Shown here piece after piece: positions 32,791-44,107 of a stretch of DNA of 64,000 nucleotides. The translations under genes and the position numbers were made by a program. The DNA is from Tridacna crocea. Its lineage: Eukaryota; Mollusca; Bivalvia; Cardiida; Cardiidae. The notes beneath the pieces were generated by a model. That model was not told the origin of the DNA. It saw nothing but the letters and a program-made list of their open reading frames with translations, and did no database searches. Location: the NCBI GenBank assembly GCA_943736015.1, contig OX031065.1, forward strand, positions 25,930,427-25,994,426. Direction: 5' to 3'. How positions within the stretch are numbered: the first letter of the stretch is position 1; each line of letters begins with the position of its first letter.

Positions 32791-33193
32791 AACACAATCC
32801 AGAGATTTTATAACGTGGATGAAACCTTTGGAAAAAGTTGTGGCACAAAGGAGGAAATTCCAGTTGCAAGCATTTTCTCCAGCGCCCTAATGTTTTCTAC
32901 CCTATCAAAGAAAATTTGTTCATTTTGGCCACATTTTTTTTTTCAAATGCTTTTTAACTCATAACCAAACAATAAAATTTTAGGTTTTTCCAAATCAAAA
33001 GCATTTGCAGATGACAAAATAAAAGTGACTGAAGATTTGAAACTTGTTTTGTGAAGGGTGGAAAACATTGCGGGAAAAGAAGCATTTTCTTCTTTTCCCA
33101 CAATGTTTTCAAAAGGCTTCTTTCACAGGAGCGTCAAAAGTAGGTATTGTGTGGTAACAGGTTAATCTAAATTTCTGTCGTTCGGTATAGATT
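32787..33193 (-). mobile_element. TH-A element, old copy interrupted by another TH-A
   Basis: Left 32787-32957 runs to TTTTCAAATGCTTTTTAA. After the insertion, TCTAAATTTCTGTCGTTCGG TATAGATTTAG completes the long-arm end. Confidence 0.68.
32954..33165 (+). mobile_element. TH-A element nested in an older TH-A copy
   Basis: TTAACTCATAACCAAACAAT start; shortened hairpin (GGAAAAGAAGCATTTTCTTC); GTGGTAACAGGTTAA end. Confidence 0.78.
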
Positions 33194-33322
33194 TAGCTAA
33201 AAAAAAAATAAGGAAGATATAAACATCTAGTATACATATTTGATAACAATATAAATATACAATATATCAAGAAGGAAATGATTACAGATACAAAATGCAA
33301 AGACTGTATAAAGTACTAGTAT

Positions 33323-33558
33323 GTGAACCATGCTCTATGAAAAGGGACCTTGCTGCATCTTTAGAAGTATCAACCCAGGTCAGCCTGTGCAACCTTGGCC
33401 AAAACTTTTCACTACTGGTCACTTCTTTTGTATATTCACCTCAAGATTAAGTCAGTTCATAAAAAAGGTGGCAATTATGAATTCATGATTACGTAACAAC
33501 TTGATTGTATCATGCATCATGGAGATGCATTAAGCCCCTTTCGCTAGAGCATGGCTCA
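33323..33558. mobile_element. Inverted-repeat element with GTGARCCATGCTCT ends
   Basis: GTGAACCATGCTCTATGAAA at the left is mirrored by CTAGAGCATGGCTCAC at the right; the inverted ends run about 36 bp. CAGCCTGTGCAACC inside is typical of palindromic bivalve repeats I recall. Second copy at 56899. Confidence 0.65.
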
Positions 33559-33799
33559 CTTTTTTTTTCTCACATGACTTGTATGTTAACAAAGTGATAG
33601 AAAAAGCACTTCAAACATCAATGAGATCGGTCTTTGATCAATTTTGCATGAGCAAATACTCAATTTGGGCCAAATATAGACATTTTACATTTATTTTATG
33701 AAAATGGGGGTGAATCTTATAAAATTTCATCTCATTTAACAATCAAAAAAGAACATGTATTTACTGTACAATGTAACCATATCTAATGCATTTCATGAA

Positions 33800-34042
33800 T
33801 TAACTCTTTATTAAATGACACAATTTGCACTAACCAAATTTAAAAGGTTTTGCACACAAAAAAGTAAATATAATTTGGGAAAAAAATTAAACTCCTCTTT
33901 GAAAAAGTGGTAACATTGTGGGAAAAGAGGAAAATGCTGGTACCCAGCATTTTCTTCTTTTCTCACAATGTTTTCCAATTTCTACCCGACTTCTTTAGAG
34001 CTAGAAGTCATTAAAACATGGAATTGTGGGGTACAGGGTTAA
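33800..34042 (+). mobile_element. TH-A element, diverged
   Basis: TTAACTCTTTATTAAATGAC start, hairpin AATGCTGGTACCCAGCATT, end GGGTACAGGGTTAA; 14 bp longer than typical. Confidence 0.75.
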
Positions 34043-34949
34043 AGCCACAGATATGATACTGAAAACCTGGTGAAAAGTCTTTCGTGTTTTAAAGACTAGT
34101 AAACAAACATTTGGGCAAATACAGAGAACAATAAGGATGAATTTTTTTTCTATCACATTATATCTGCAGTGGTTTGCCATCAATATTTCAACATATTGTC
34201 TGTCTACATGGTAGAGAAAGTTCACTTGAATGTAAAAGCAAGAATGAAGTCTAAGTGATAATCAATTTCTTATGTATTCACTATTGTTTACAGTAATCAA
34301 AATAACTCTAGCAAGAATTAAGTGTACATTACATAGAGCAAAGAGATGCTAACAAGAACTGAGTTTTAAAAAAGTTGGAACTTGACCCATCATCAATTCA
34401 TTGAGGCATTCAATAGCAAAAACTGATTGCTGAGAACTCGATAAAATTCTGCTTCAACAAAAGGCATTAGTTTTTTGACAGTTTATCTCCTACAAAGTAG
34501 TATATTCATTTGTCATGACGCTTTAGGGGGTAAAGTTCATGAAAAATAAAATAAAATGTATGTGGTTTTGTAGAAAAACCTGTTGAAAATAATCCAACAG
34601 CATTCAGACAAAAACTTTGAAACCTATTTCCCTTAAGGTTAATGCTTTAGATATATCAATATTCACAGAGTATGAAGTTGGAACTATATTTAATTTTTTT
34701 TTTTCAGTATGTATAAAAAAGTTTCAAAACATGTCACCTATCAATCATACAGTTGCCTATTTGTCAATGCTTGAATTTCAATAAGCCATGGTAAGACATT
34801 AACATGAGAAGAGTTTCCCTTTACAGTTGATTGTCTCATTCCCACGACTGACATTTATTTTGATTAAAGACATAGGGAAAACTATTTTAAACTGTGATAT
34901 AATAAAAGTTATAGAAGTATACTGTATTCAAATGTCAATGATAGAATAA
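34043..34949. other. Intergenic DNA 3' of the TMEM276-like gene
   Basis: AT-rich. A minus-strand AATAAA occurs at about 34853-34858 and could end the TMEM276-like transcript; this is a guess. No exon or repeat found. Confidence 0.35.
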
Positions 34950-35272
34950 ACTAGAGCTGTCACTGAATGTGACTTAATACCCCTGCCGGCACTTTGACAG
35001 AAAAAAGTGTCAAGTTCAAGGGGATATAATTCCTCAACCAGGAAGAGTTGATACTTGAAAATTGTGTCTTGCAAATCTTCAATATATGATCAGTATATGT
35101 GCAAAGTTTCAACACAATTGAAGGAAAACTGTAGGAGGAGTTCGCAACACAAAATTACTAGAATTTTGCACACAGATGGACACACAGATGGACACACGGA
35201 CAGACAGGTTGATTCCAGTATAGTACGAGTATATCCCTGAAAACATTTGTTTTGCGGGTGTATAATAAAAGT
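34950..35272 (+). repeat. GAGCTGTCACTGAATGTGAC repeat, uninterrupted copy
   Basis: About 320 bp, with TACCCCTGCCGGCACTTTGA, an array of GGACACACAGAT units at about 35175-35205 and GTTGATTCCAGTATAG. It serves as the empty-site reference for 30561. It may be part of the TMEM276-like 3' UTR in antisense. Confidence 0.7.
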
Positions 35273-35389
35273 TTGTTCCTGATAAAAACTAGTGAAAGAA
35301 GCACTTTCAATACATTGTATCTTCAAGTATACTTTGAAAATGGTTTGGTTCATCAAGAACATGGCAACAAACATTTAATTGAATTTAGT

Positions 35390-35956
35390 TTATGACAATG
35401 CTCTCAAGAAGAACAAGTTTCCTATCACTAATACATAATGTAACCAGTCAACTTTTTGAAATGACAAAATAACACCATCTGATCCAAATATCATGCCCCC
35501 ACCCATGTAGATCACTCCTGCAGCAACTCCATTCCAGTTACCAGCATACAAGGACAAAAAGGTTAGGGAGAGCAAAGAAAGTCCACTGCAGGCCTGACTG
35601 TACAGCTGTTTATTGTCAGCACTTTGTAAGGGCCAAGTAAATGTAGCTGCAGCAGAGAAAATGAGGATGGCACCACCAAGGTTTGCAGAACTGTATTTTA
35701 GACAAAACTGATAAGCTATCAATGCCATCCCAGCTGCTGCTGACAACCAGGAAAGGAATTTGTGTGTTTTGAAAACTGGTGTCCTCTCTGCATGTTTCAC
35801 ACCAAACCTTGCTACTCCAACAGATGCCGCTATACCCAGGATGGTGAGCCCAACAATGAAGTATGGATATAATCTAAACTCCAAGTTAAGCACTACATAG
35901 AACACAGAGCAGGCAAGCGCAAAGTCTGAGATAACTGTGCTGATCTGCTGCACCAT
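35390..35956 (-). CDS. TMEM276: Multi-pass membrane protein, TMEM276-like, 188 aa
   Basis: Minus-strand reading frame from ATG at 35956 to the stop at 35390-35392. The frame can be extended to a GTG at 35977, but TGA is in frame at 35992-35990, so the ATG is the start. About seven hydrophobic stretches are visible: residues 5-24, 30-48, 68-86, 92-109, 122-138, 143-160 and 172-187, several rich in small residues (GGGMIFG, AAAGMALIA). The C-terminal third (NWNGVAAG, GGGMIFG, final FFLRAL) resembles what I recall of human TMEM276. That gene lies beside ZFTRAF1 in human, which supports the call. A pyrimidine-rich acceptor at about 35999-36010 implies a non-coding 5' exon upstream. No biochemical function is known to me. 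A generic TMEM protein remains the alternative. Confidence 0.7.
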   Translation of the reverse strand: MVQQISTVISDFALACSVFYVVLNLEFRLYPYFIVGLTILGIAASVGVARFGVKHAERTPVFKTHKFLSWLSAAAGMALIAYQFCLKYSSANLGGAILIFSAAATFTWPLQSADNKQLYSQACSGLSLLSLTFLSLYAGNWNGVAAGVIYMGGGMIFGSDGVILSFQKVDWLHYVLVIGNLFFLRALS

Positions 35957-35994
35957 ATCTATAATCCTTTTATCCACTTCAAGTTGAGATCAGT

Positions 35995-36012
35995 GCTGCT
36001 GGAAAATAACAA
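35995..36012 (-). promoter_or_regulatory. Splice acceptor before the TMEM276-like coding exon
   Basis: On the minus strand the sequence reads GTTATTTTCCAGCAG, giving two acceptor AGs three bases apart (NAGNAG type). Either leaves the TGA at 35992-35990 in the 5' UTR, so coding starts within this exon at 35956. Confidence 0.5.
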
Positions 36013-36207
36013 TGATACGAATTTTAGATTTTTTAAAAGCAAAGTTCTTCCCATTCCACTTTCTTAGTGTGTCAGGGTTCAGGGTACCACATTACAAGAT
36101 GTGGCATTTAACGTATTATATTTTGATTTATAAAAGAGATTTCATTTTTTTAAGAAATTATATATTTTTACATGAGCAACAGGTGAATATAAGTACAATA
36201 ATGGTGA

Positions 36208-36356
36208 ATAGGCTTCTGAAAACATTGTGGGAAAAGCAAAAAATAGCATTTTCATCTTTTCTTACAATGTTCTCTACCATTTCGAAGACTAAATTTGTTG
36301 TCTGCAAATGCTTTGAATATGAGTAAGTCTTACATTTTTTTCTGATGTAGAGTCAA
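36208..36356 (-). mobile_element. TH-A fragment near the TMEM276-like exon
   Basis: GGCTTCTGAAAACATTGTGG, broken hairpin, TTGTTGTCTGCAAATGCTTT, worn right end. Confidence 0.6.
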
Positions 36357-36502
36357 ACACCCAGGGTTTTCTTGGATCCCTTGTTTCTTTAAATTTTGCC
36401 CTAAATTTTCATATGTGCCTCCTTTTATTCATTTGATGGGAGTCAAATGACCCCAACACCAGTATGTTCCAATATAAAACCTGAATACCTTATTGATACC
36501 CT

Positions 36503-36731
36503 TTAACTCATTACCAAACAACAAAATTTTAGGTTTGTTCCGAGTTGAAAGCATTTGCAGACAACAACACAAAAGTGACAGAAAATTTGAAATTTGTTTT
36601 GTGAAGGGTCAAAAACATTGTGGGAAAAGGAGAAAATGCTGGTTACCAGCATTTTCTCCTTTTCCCAAAATGTTTTCTAAAGGCTTCTTTCTCAGGGTCA
36701 TCAAAAGTAGGGATTGGGTGATAATGGGTAA
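36503..36731 (+). mobile_element. TH-A element
   Basis: TTAACTCATTACCAAACAAC start, perfect hairpin, right end GTGATAATGGGTAAA. Confidence 0.8.
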
Positions 36732-37384
36732 AAACAGAAATTTTGTCCAGTTTAAGATACCACATACTTGTATTCTATATTTGCTGTACACTTCAAGTCT
36801 ACAGCCCCTAACTCTCATATTTAAAGATGGAAGCTGCTGCAAAAAGCCTCTATGGTAAATGTTACACAATATTCACTGACAAGTTAGTGAGTCTACGGTC
36901 TCTTACTCTCATATTAAAAAACAGAAGCTACCAAGATTGGCTGAATAACCTTTAGGAAAACATTGATTTTACACAATTATATACAGATGAAATAGGGGTT
37001 GTAATCCTTAATACTCTAAAAGTGGTTCACAAAGACAATATGTTGTAGGGCGATGGTATGCTTGGTCTGTCAATAGATTGTCATCTGTATTGGGTTTATC
37101 TGTAAGGTTGAAAACTGATGTAAGAAAGCTTGTTTGGTGTAGGTATATTGCAAATAATATCAATTGTGAAAAGCAAATGAAATATTTTCTTTCAAAATGA
37201 GAAAATTACTTTTTTGTTGCATTTTTGTGTCTTATTCTTATTCGATAGAAAAATGCTATCGATGTAGGATAGTATGTTATGCATAATATCTGACCGAGAA
37301 GAATAGAACCAGGGTGAAACAAAACGTCACGAGGGCTTATTCCTTCCACTTTAGTACATGAACGGAGAAGTGAGAACGAACGGA
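36732..37384. other. Upstream of the TMEM276-like exon, nothing recognised
   Basis: Two related stretches (CTACAGCCCCTAACTCTCATAT at about 36800 and CTACGGTCTCTTACTCTCATAT at about 36893) hint at a small local duplication. Confidence 0.35.
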
Positions 37385-37558
37385 GAAATGAGAAAAGGCC
37401 ATAAACCAGCATTTTCTGATTTCTGCGAATCTCTTTCCAAAAATTTCTCTGCTTCTTCTAAACCACATTCCAATGTTTGAGTTAAATTTAACTTTTCATC
37501 TCCCAATGCTGCCGATATGGACGAGTCTAAAATTTTGTCGTCTGATAAAGAATTGAGA
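37385..37558 (-). mobile_element. TH-A fragment, diverged
   Basis: CAGCATTTTCTGATTTCTGC, CTCCCAATGCTGCCGATATG, AAAATTTTGTCGTCTGATAA, GAATTGA end. Confidence 0.5.
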
Positions 37559-37917
37559 AATCATGATTATCCGAATTATTTTTTATCCGAATACTATGAC
37601 TTACAAAGGTACAATCCAGACAACTGATTTTTCACAAGGGAAAAATGAAGCTAACATCATTATTCTATACCTTATACAACAAAACAAGTCAGATGAATTT
37701 GCCCTGGCTTTCAGGGTATGACAGTATTATATTTTCTGTCCCTAAAAAAATATTTTCGAGCAAAGATAAGACAGAGCTACTTGTTTAACAAAAGAAAAAT
37801 ATTCGTTGAATTATGTTCCGGTGTCATCGTGTTTTAAAATACATTTCGTCGTTACTAGTCTGTAAACACTATGTTTAACTCACCTTGTTTGTAGGCAGGA
37901 AGAAGAAGAAGAAGTAG

Positions 37918-37921
37918 AAAA

Positions 37922-37964
<43 letters not shown>

Positions 37965-37971
37965 GGGGGGG
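37918..37971 (+). repeat. (AG)n microsatellite and G run
   Basis: About 18 AG units followed by nine or more G. A minus-strand donor (AAG then GTGAGTT) lies just beyond, at about 37874-37880. Confidence 0.9.
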
Positions 37972-37975
37972 AATG

Positions 37976-39877
37976 CAGTCACTTCGTACCATAACCATTT
38001 CATACCATTCTGTTTATGACCATTTCGTGCCATAGATTTACCACTACGTGCCATAAATTTACCATTTCGTACTATAACGTTACCACTTTGTACCATGATA
38101 ATACTATCTGGTACCAAGACCAAAAGTATCAATACTGTGACAGTAAGATACATAAATTTAATGTATTTATTTTTAATGTATTTATTTAGTATAAACAAAT
38201 GCTTTTGTAATCAAATCTTTATTTGTATCATATACCTGCTAAATCAGTTGCTACTCAGAAAATAGTTAATTGGTATGTTTTTAGCTCACCTCAGCACAAA
38301 GTGCTAAAGGTGAGCTATTTTGATTGCCCTGTGTCCGGCGTCCAGCGTCCGTCGTCTGTCAACAATTTCTTACAATGTCTTCTTCTCCTAAACTTTTGGG
38401 CCAATCTTGAAACTTGGCAGGGATGTACCTTGGGTGAAGCTCTACCAAAATTGTTCAAAGAATTTGATTCCACCCATAACTCTGGTTGCCATGGCAACTA
38501 AAACAAGGATTCTATATGTATGATCCCTGACTAAAAGGAAAAAAAAAATCTTTGAAAATCTTCTTCTCTGAAACTACAAGCTATACAGCTTTGATATTTG
38601 GTATGTGGCATCTCCTAGTAGACCTCTACCAAGAGTGTTCAAATGATGCCCCTGGGATGAAAATTGGTCCCACCCCGGGGTCACAAGTTTGAGCAAGTAA
38701 GGAAAATTTTAAAAATCTTCTCCTCTAAAACTTGAAGGCGTAGAGCTTTGATATTTGGTATGTAGCATCTCCTAGTGGACCTCTACCAAGTTCATTCAAA
38801 TGATGCCCCTGGGGTCAAAACTGGCTCCGCTCCGGGGGTCACAAGTTTGAGCATAGGAACAAAGAAGGAAAACTTTAAAAAATCTTCTTCTCTGAAACTA
38901 GAAAGTGTAGAGCTTTGATATTTGGTCTGTGGCATGTCCTAGTGAACCTGTATCTAGTTTCTTCAAATGATGCCCCTGGGGTCAAAACTGGCCCCAACCC
39001 GGGGGTCACAAGTTTGAGCATAGGAACAAAGAAGGAAAACTTTGAACAAAGATCTTCTCCACTGAACTAGATGGTGTAGAGCTTGATATTTGGTCTGTGG
39101 CATCTCCTAACAGACCTCTATTAATGTTGTTCAAATAATGCCACTGGGGTAAAAACTGGCCCGCCCCGGGGGGCACAAGTTTGAGCATAGGAACAAAGAA
39201 GGAAAACTTTAAAAATCTTCTTCTCTGAAACTTGAAAGCGTAGAGCTTTGATATTTGGTAAGTAGCATCTTCTAGTGGACCTCTACTAAGTTTGTTCACA
39301 TGATGCCCCTGGGGTCAAAACTGGCTCCGTTCGGATGATCAAACTGATAACATTAAGCTGAACATTCAATCAAAGGATTATGATTGTTTGGTTACTCTTG
39401 ATTGCCCTGATCACGGATGTTATATATGGTACCTCAGTCTGTCATCCATTCCATTTCGGTCTGGTTTATTATTATTTTTGCAAATATGATGCCTAGACAA
39501 GGACTAGGTCAAACGTCATGGTCAATGTGACGATTTTATTTCTCGTAAAATCGCCATTTACCACAATATTCATTTGCTGAAACAACACAGTAAACAAAAT
39601 CAGAAATTTAGTTTTTATGACTTTTAGAGAAACTGCTTTAAAGACATTATTTGAATAGGAGATAATCAGACATTTTTATTGCACATTTCTATCATAATTA
39701 TATTGCTTCACTTCCATTTAAATTTAACTTTAATTTATTATATAAATAAAACTTTAAAAAAAATAGCATTTTTGATTTTGTTTTTCTTCTTTCAAAATCG
39801 TCAATGATTATGGTACAATGTGGTATACCCTATGGTACGAAGTGACAGGTACGAAATGGTAATGGTACGAAAAGTCT
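37976..39877. mobile_element. Candidate 1.9-kb element with inverted ends built of TACCATTTCGTACC units
   Basis: Left 37976-38114 has several units such as CATTTCGTACTATAACG, CACTTCGTACCATA. Right about 39800-39877 has the inverse (GGTACGAAATGGTAATGG, TATGGTACGAAGTGAC). GTCACTTCGTACCATA occurs at both ends in inverted orientation. A dispersed repeat lies inside. No target duplication identified. Confidence 0.5.
38282..39345 (+). repeat. AGCTCACCT repeat with tandem ~160-190-bp units
   Basis: Starts AGCTCACCTCAGCACAAAGT and soon AAGGTGAGCT, a short inverted pair. Then about five units recur, each with TAGAGCTTTGATATTTGGT, CTAGTGGACCTCTACCAAG and GATGCCCCTGGGGTCAAAAC. No intact frame. Similar start at 11370. 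Confidence 0.72.
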
Positions 39878-42439
39878 GTAATTCGAAAGCGAACGAACAA
39901 ATTATAATATTTTACGGATCTAATTATTTGATAAGTTAGAATCAAACGCAGCTCCCTTTTGTTGACAAAGGTCAAACTAAAATGGTCAGGTGATTTATTT
40001 ATTTTTTTTGTTTTTCGATGGTTGTACGGTTTGAAAGAAATTGAAAACGGCCATTTGATATTGTTAGAAGTATACAGTGTAATATATTTCCTAATAGTTT
40101 TAATTTCAAGAGGTCATGCAAACCGTTTTTCATCTTGGAAACATCAAAACACATGTTCAACATGCAAACTATTTTTCGTCCGCTACCAAAAAATCCCGGG
40201 AATTTCTAGCAGGGGTATCTCACAAGGCCGTGAAATCTGATCTTTTCAAAATTTTGATCATGAAAATGTTTCTTAAAAACTCTACGTTGATACATATCGA
40301 ATTATTTCTTTCGTATATGTGCAAAAAAATCAAACCTTTTTCACAAGCCCTTTGATTTTGAAGTAATGGCAAATTTTCCGAAACTCCTTACCATTTTATT
40401 AAAAGACGGGAAAGAGTTTCTACTTATTTGCTTTTCAGTGTCTGAAAAACTTGAACTTTATCTACAGCATACAGTTTAAATCTTACGGTCACTCAGGAAG
40501 CAAGCTGTTGCAAGCATTGCGGGAAAAGTAATTATTTTCTTTTCTCGGCAAAACAGTACAAAAAAAAAATTCAAAACTCTTTACCATTTTAGTGAAAATA
40601 TTTTGGTAAAATGGTTTCTGATACTGTTTATGGAGTTAATGCTTGTTATGGATTTGAGTCATTTCATTTGTTTCCAGTAGTTTTGTTCCTGCTGTTTGAA
40701 TACCAACCAAAATTTAAAATGTAATGAGGAAATTGTGTAGCCACGTGAAGCAAAACACATCCATGTACCTATGTAATTACAAATATTTATTTCTTTTTTC
40801 TTATATTTTCTCACGTATTTATTTCCCTTTGCGCTCTTCATTCGAATAAAACCCGAATCAAGTTCTATGTTTCATTATACTGAAGACTGGCAAAATTGCA
40901 AACATTTAATGGCCTAAGGGAGACAACTCGTACTTTCTTAAATCTTCGTATGTCCCAGAGTCGTCTCCCTTACAATGTTGAGCCGCCTAAAACCAAAGAC
41001 GAATAAAATATGGTACACGCTCATAGTTTGTGGAGACGATCGGCATAAAAAAAAAACTCTTAAGCTTACTTATAATGGATTATATAATCTTTTCACGATG
41101 GTAACGTAAATATTTACGTTTCTGAAGGATTGCTGTATAATCCTAAATCAAGAGAGGCGTAAAAGAATGATAGTAATACTTTAAACCAGTCGGTAGTCTC
41201 CCTTGCGTGTCATCTCGTTTGTAAACGCAACAACCGCTACAATTCGAAGTTGTAAGTGCCGATTTATTTATACTGTTAAGCAGAATGTAAACATAATTCG
41301 GATTATTAAACATTCAAACAACATATAAATCGGAAGACGAAATTCTATCTAATAGATTATTGCACGTATACTTAAATATTTATAAAGTAAATGGGGATTG
41401 ATAGCGTCGGACATCCGGGCATTTTCGGTGATCACGTGATAGCAACAAGGGCGGAGGTGAAAACGAACGGCATCTGAATATACGCGTATAGTTATTTGGT
41501 GACATTTTAGAAATGAAATTCACCGTAAAAACTATAAATATGCCAAAAATCGGCCGTGTCGGTAGTTGTATCCATTATCACTTTCGAAGAATCAAAAACT
41601 GTCAATTTATCAATTTTCCGGTATCCTACAGAAAAAAGAGTTATAACTCAGGCGCTGCTTCCTTTTGCTTTTCATAGAAGCTTTCGTGTGCAGACTATAC
41701 ATTATTAATACCGAGAAAGAAATAATAATTTCTAGCAAACTACCTGAGATTTATAAGACAAGAATTTAAAAAAATATGAAATGCGAACTGTAGTTAAATC
41801 AGGGATTAATAAAAATGCATTTGAAAACGAAACAAAAGTTTTCGGAACTCAAAAATGAGAATGAACTTACCCTATGTAAAAAAAAGTTGATTATTCCAAA
41901 TCCTGTTTTCCGTATTTACAAATGATAAAGTGAAAATTAAACAGGACAGGCACATTTTTATGACATGTGTGTGTTAGTCTGTGTTTAGCAAAGACCATGT
42001 GTCACCTACTAAGTACTTCAGTGATATACCGAGATCAAAGGAACACCCGGCTAACCCTTTACCAGCTTTAATACGAAAACAGTTTAGCACATACTTTTCC
42101 CTTAAAATGAAACTGACACCACCATTTTTGGAGGGAAAGAGAAGTTTAAAATTTGAACAGACCTTCGTCGTTACAATAGTCATAGATTAAGAGGGATTTT
42201 AAAAAATTGCAAGTGAGAAGATATATAATATCTTCTTCGGCCCGAATTTTATCAGGAAACTCAAACTTTATCGTGTTCCAACTTTCAACAAATGGTCTGT
42301 TGGTGTCTCTTTGCACACAATAAAACTCTTTTTTCTCATTACAGAAATGACATTTATCACAACACTAATCCTTTTCAAAAAAAAAAAAAAGACATCTCCA
42401 ACTTGAAAACATCTACTCACTTCAATTTCATATGGTTTA
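39878..42439. other. Intergenic DNA with a CpG-richer middle
   Basis: 40.9-41.7 kb is richer in CpG than its surroundings (listed separately). I cannot support an exon. A 93-codon frame at 39959-40240 has no recognisable family. Confidence 0.35.
41380..41700. promoter_or_regulatory. Second CpG-rich stretch with E-box palindrome
   Basis: CpG-rich DNA with TCACGTGA at 41432-41439 and GGGCGGAG followed by GTGAAA, which could be a donor. It is an alternative promoter for the TMEM276-like gene or a distal enhancer. No coding exon is visible beside it. Confidence 0.25.
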
Positions 42440-42574
42440 ACTAATGTCACTGAATAGAAAACATCATAGGGAAAGGAGAAATGCTTGTCACGAGCAGTTT
42501 ATACCCTTCCTACAATGATTCTTTTTTTTTTTTTTTTTTTTTTTTTAATTCGGGATTGTAAGGTAAAAGTTTAA
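42440..42574 (+). mobile_element. TH fragment interrupted by a poly-T tract
   Basis: GAATAGAAAACATCATAGGG, AAATGCTTGTCACGAGCAG, then T(24) and GGATTGTAAGGTAAAAGTTTAA. Confidence 0.5.
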
Positions 42575-42582
42575 TGGTTAAA

Positions 42583-42640
42583 ATAAATCGAACCAGTTAT
42601 CCCTGTGTTTCAAGCCCTGCACTTTACCAACTTAGAAAAG
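42583..42640 (-). repeat. tRNA-like SINE head
   Basis: On the minus strand: AAGTTGGTAAAGTGCAGGGC then AACTGGTTCGATT, resembling A and B boxes of a polymerase III promoter. No full cloverleaf. Confidence 0.45.
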
Positions 42641-42688
42641 TCCGACATGTGCTGAACAATCAGACTAGCTATCGCAATTTTTATAAAC

Positions 42689-42924
42689 TTAATTTGTCCT
42701 TTTCAGAACGACAAAATTTGACTTGTCCAAGTTAAAAGCATTTGAGGATAACAAATATAAGTGTGGCTCAAAACTGATATTTTGTATATAAAGGGTAGAA
42801 GACATAGTAAAAGGAGACAATGTTTGTAACTAGAATGTTCTCCTTTTCCCACAATGTTTTCTGAAGGATTTTTCTTTCTCAGAGTCTTTAAAAATCGGGT
42901 TTTGAACAATGAGAGTAATGGCTT
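42689..42924 (+). mobile_element. TH-A element, diverged
   Basis: TTAATTTGTCCTTTTCAGAA start, hairpin tip worn (AATGTTTGTAACTAGAATG), right end without TTAA. Confidence 0.65.
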
Positions 42925-43151
42925 ATTGGACTAAAAATTTCAGTAAACTGCAAACCTTGGGACCTATCAAAATCCATAGCATTTGAAGCCGACTGTTTAG
43001 ATGTGGGTCAAATTGATGAAATTGTTTTTGAAAAAGTAGAAAATATCCTGGGAAAAGGAGAAAATGCTGATTCCAAGCATTTCACTTTTTCTTCAGGGAT
43101 CCTTCATTTCCAGGGTTGTTAAAACTCGGTATCGCTTGGTAAAAGGTTTAA
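42925..43151 (+). mobile_element. TH-A element, diverged, adjacent to previous
   Basis: Long arm AAAATCCATAGCATTTGAAG, hairpin AATGCTGATTCCAAGCATT, end TTGGTAAAAGGTTTAA. Confidence 0.6.
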
Positions 43152-43740
43152 GAAGCTTTTCGGTGTCTTGAAAGAAATAGGGACAGTCAATTTACTGAAA
43201 TTACACAACTGAAAGCATACTTTTGAATTTTTAAGAAAGTTACGATTTAAAAAAAAAAAAACTTCGAACTTTTATGTTGCGCATAATTCAGTCATGTGCC
43301 TAAACATGGCTTCAGTTCAAATCTTCAATTTTCCATCCCCATTCACAAAATACTCGTATTTATAATCCAGGTTGAGTTCTCAAAAGTCTTAAAAAGTACT
43401 AGTATACTTTGTACGTGTCATATGAATCTTCACAAAATGGGTGAAGGGTGTTCCGTGTTCTTTTGATCTCGGTATCGCACTGCAGGGTGGACAACCCAAG
43501 AGCTGTAACGTAATTGCTTGGTGGAAATAAAAAAATAACGCGCACGTGTCACATTACACTGACTGTTTATGTCTGCTACTGATTTTCTTTCACCCTTATG
43601 GTGACCATTTGTGTTTAAAATTTGGATTTTTTTGCAGATTACAGAGGGTAAGTCCATTCTTCAAACTAACACATTTATCCTAACACATTTATCACAATTA
43701 GAATTTTCGAACAAGACATAGACTACCAAAGCCATTTTTT
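43152..43740. other. Intergenic DNA, nothing recognised
   Basis: No repeat or exon supported. Confidence 0.4.
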
Positions 43741-43749
43741 TTTTTTTTT

Positions 43750-43880
43750 TTTTTGATATAGTAGCAATATTGTGGAAAAAAGAAAGGATGCTGATTGGTA
43801 TTTTCCTTTCACTGCAATATTTTTCAGAATTCTCTCTCTCCATGGTCGGAAAAACCATGGATTTCTTTTGTACTGGGTTA
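43750..43880 (+). mobile_element. TH-A fragment
   Basis: AGCAATATTGTGGAAAAAAG, worn hairpin, CATGGTCGGAAAAACCATGG, TACTGGGTTAG end; preceded by a T run. Confidence 0.45.
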
Positions 43881-44071
43881 GATCTTATCAGGTCGGTCTC
43901 GGGGCAAGGTTTAAAAAGACTGCCCCTTTTTTTTTTTCGCTCAAATATTAGACAATTAAAATGATAACCATCAAATAACAAGATATTTTACTGGTATAGT
44001 AATTTTTAATGACTAAACTTGAGATGTTTAATAGCTTATCAGCCTTTGAAAATTCAGGAAATCGCTCTGGT

Positions 44072-44072
44072 C

Positions 44073-44105
<33 letters not shown>

Positions 44106-44107
44106 GA
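44072..44107 (+). repeat. (GA)n microsatellite
   Basis: About 18 dinucleotide units with one C interruption. Confidence 0.9.

Noticed and set aside
35055-35240. Asp-Gly-His-Thr repeat peptide
   Set aside because: Translation of GGACACACAGAT microsatellite units inside a dispersed repeat.
35957-35977. GTG start for the TMEM276-like protein
   Set aside because: GTG starts are not usual in animals and an in-frame TGA lies just upstream; ATG at 35956 is used instead.
38282-39345. CRISPR-like regular array
   Set aside because: Units are about 160-190 bp, diverged, without short identical repeats and unique spacers; the DNA is eukaryotic.
39959-40240. 93-codon plus-strand frame
   Set aside because: No recognisable family, no splice context, AT-driven composition; likely chance.
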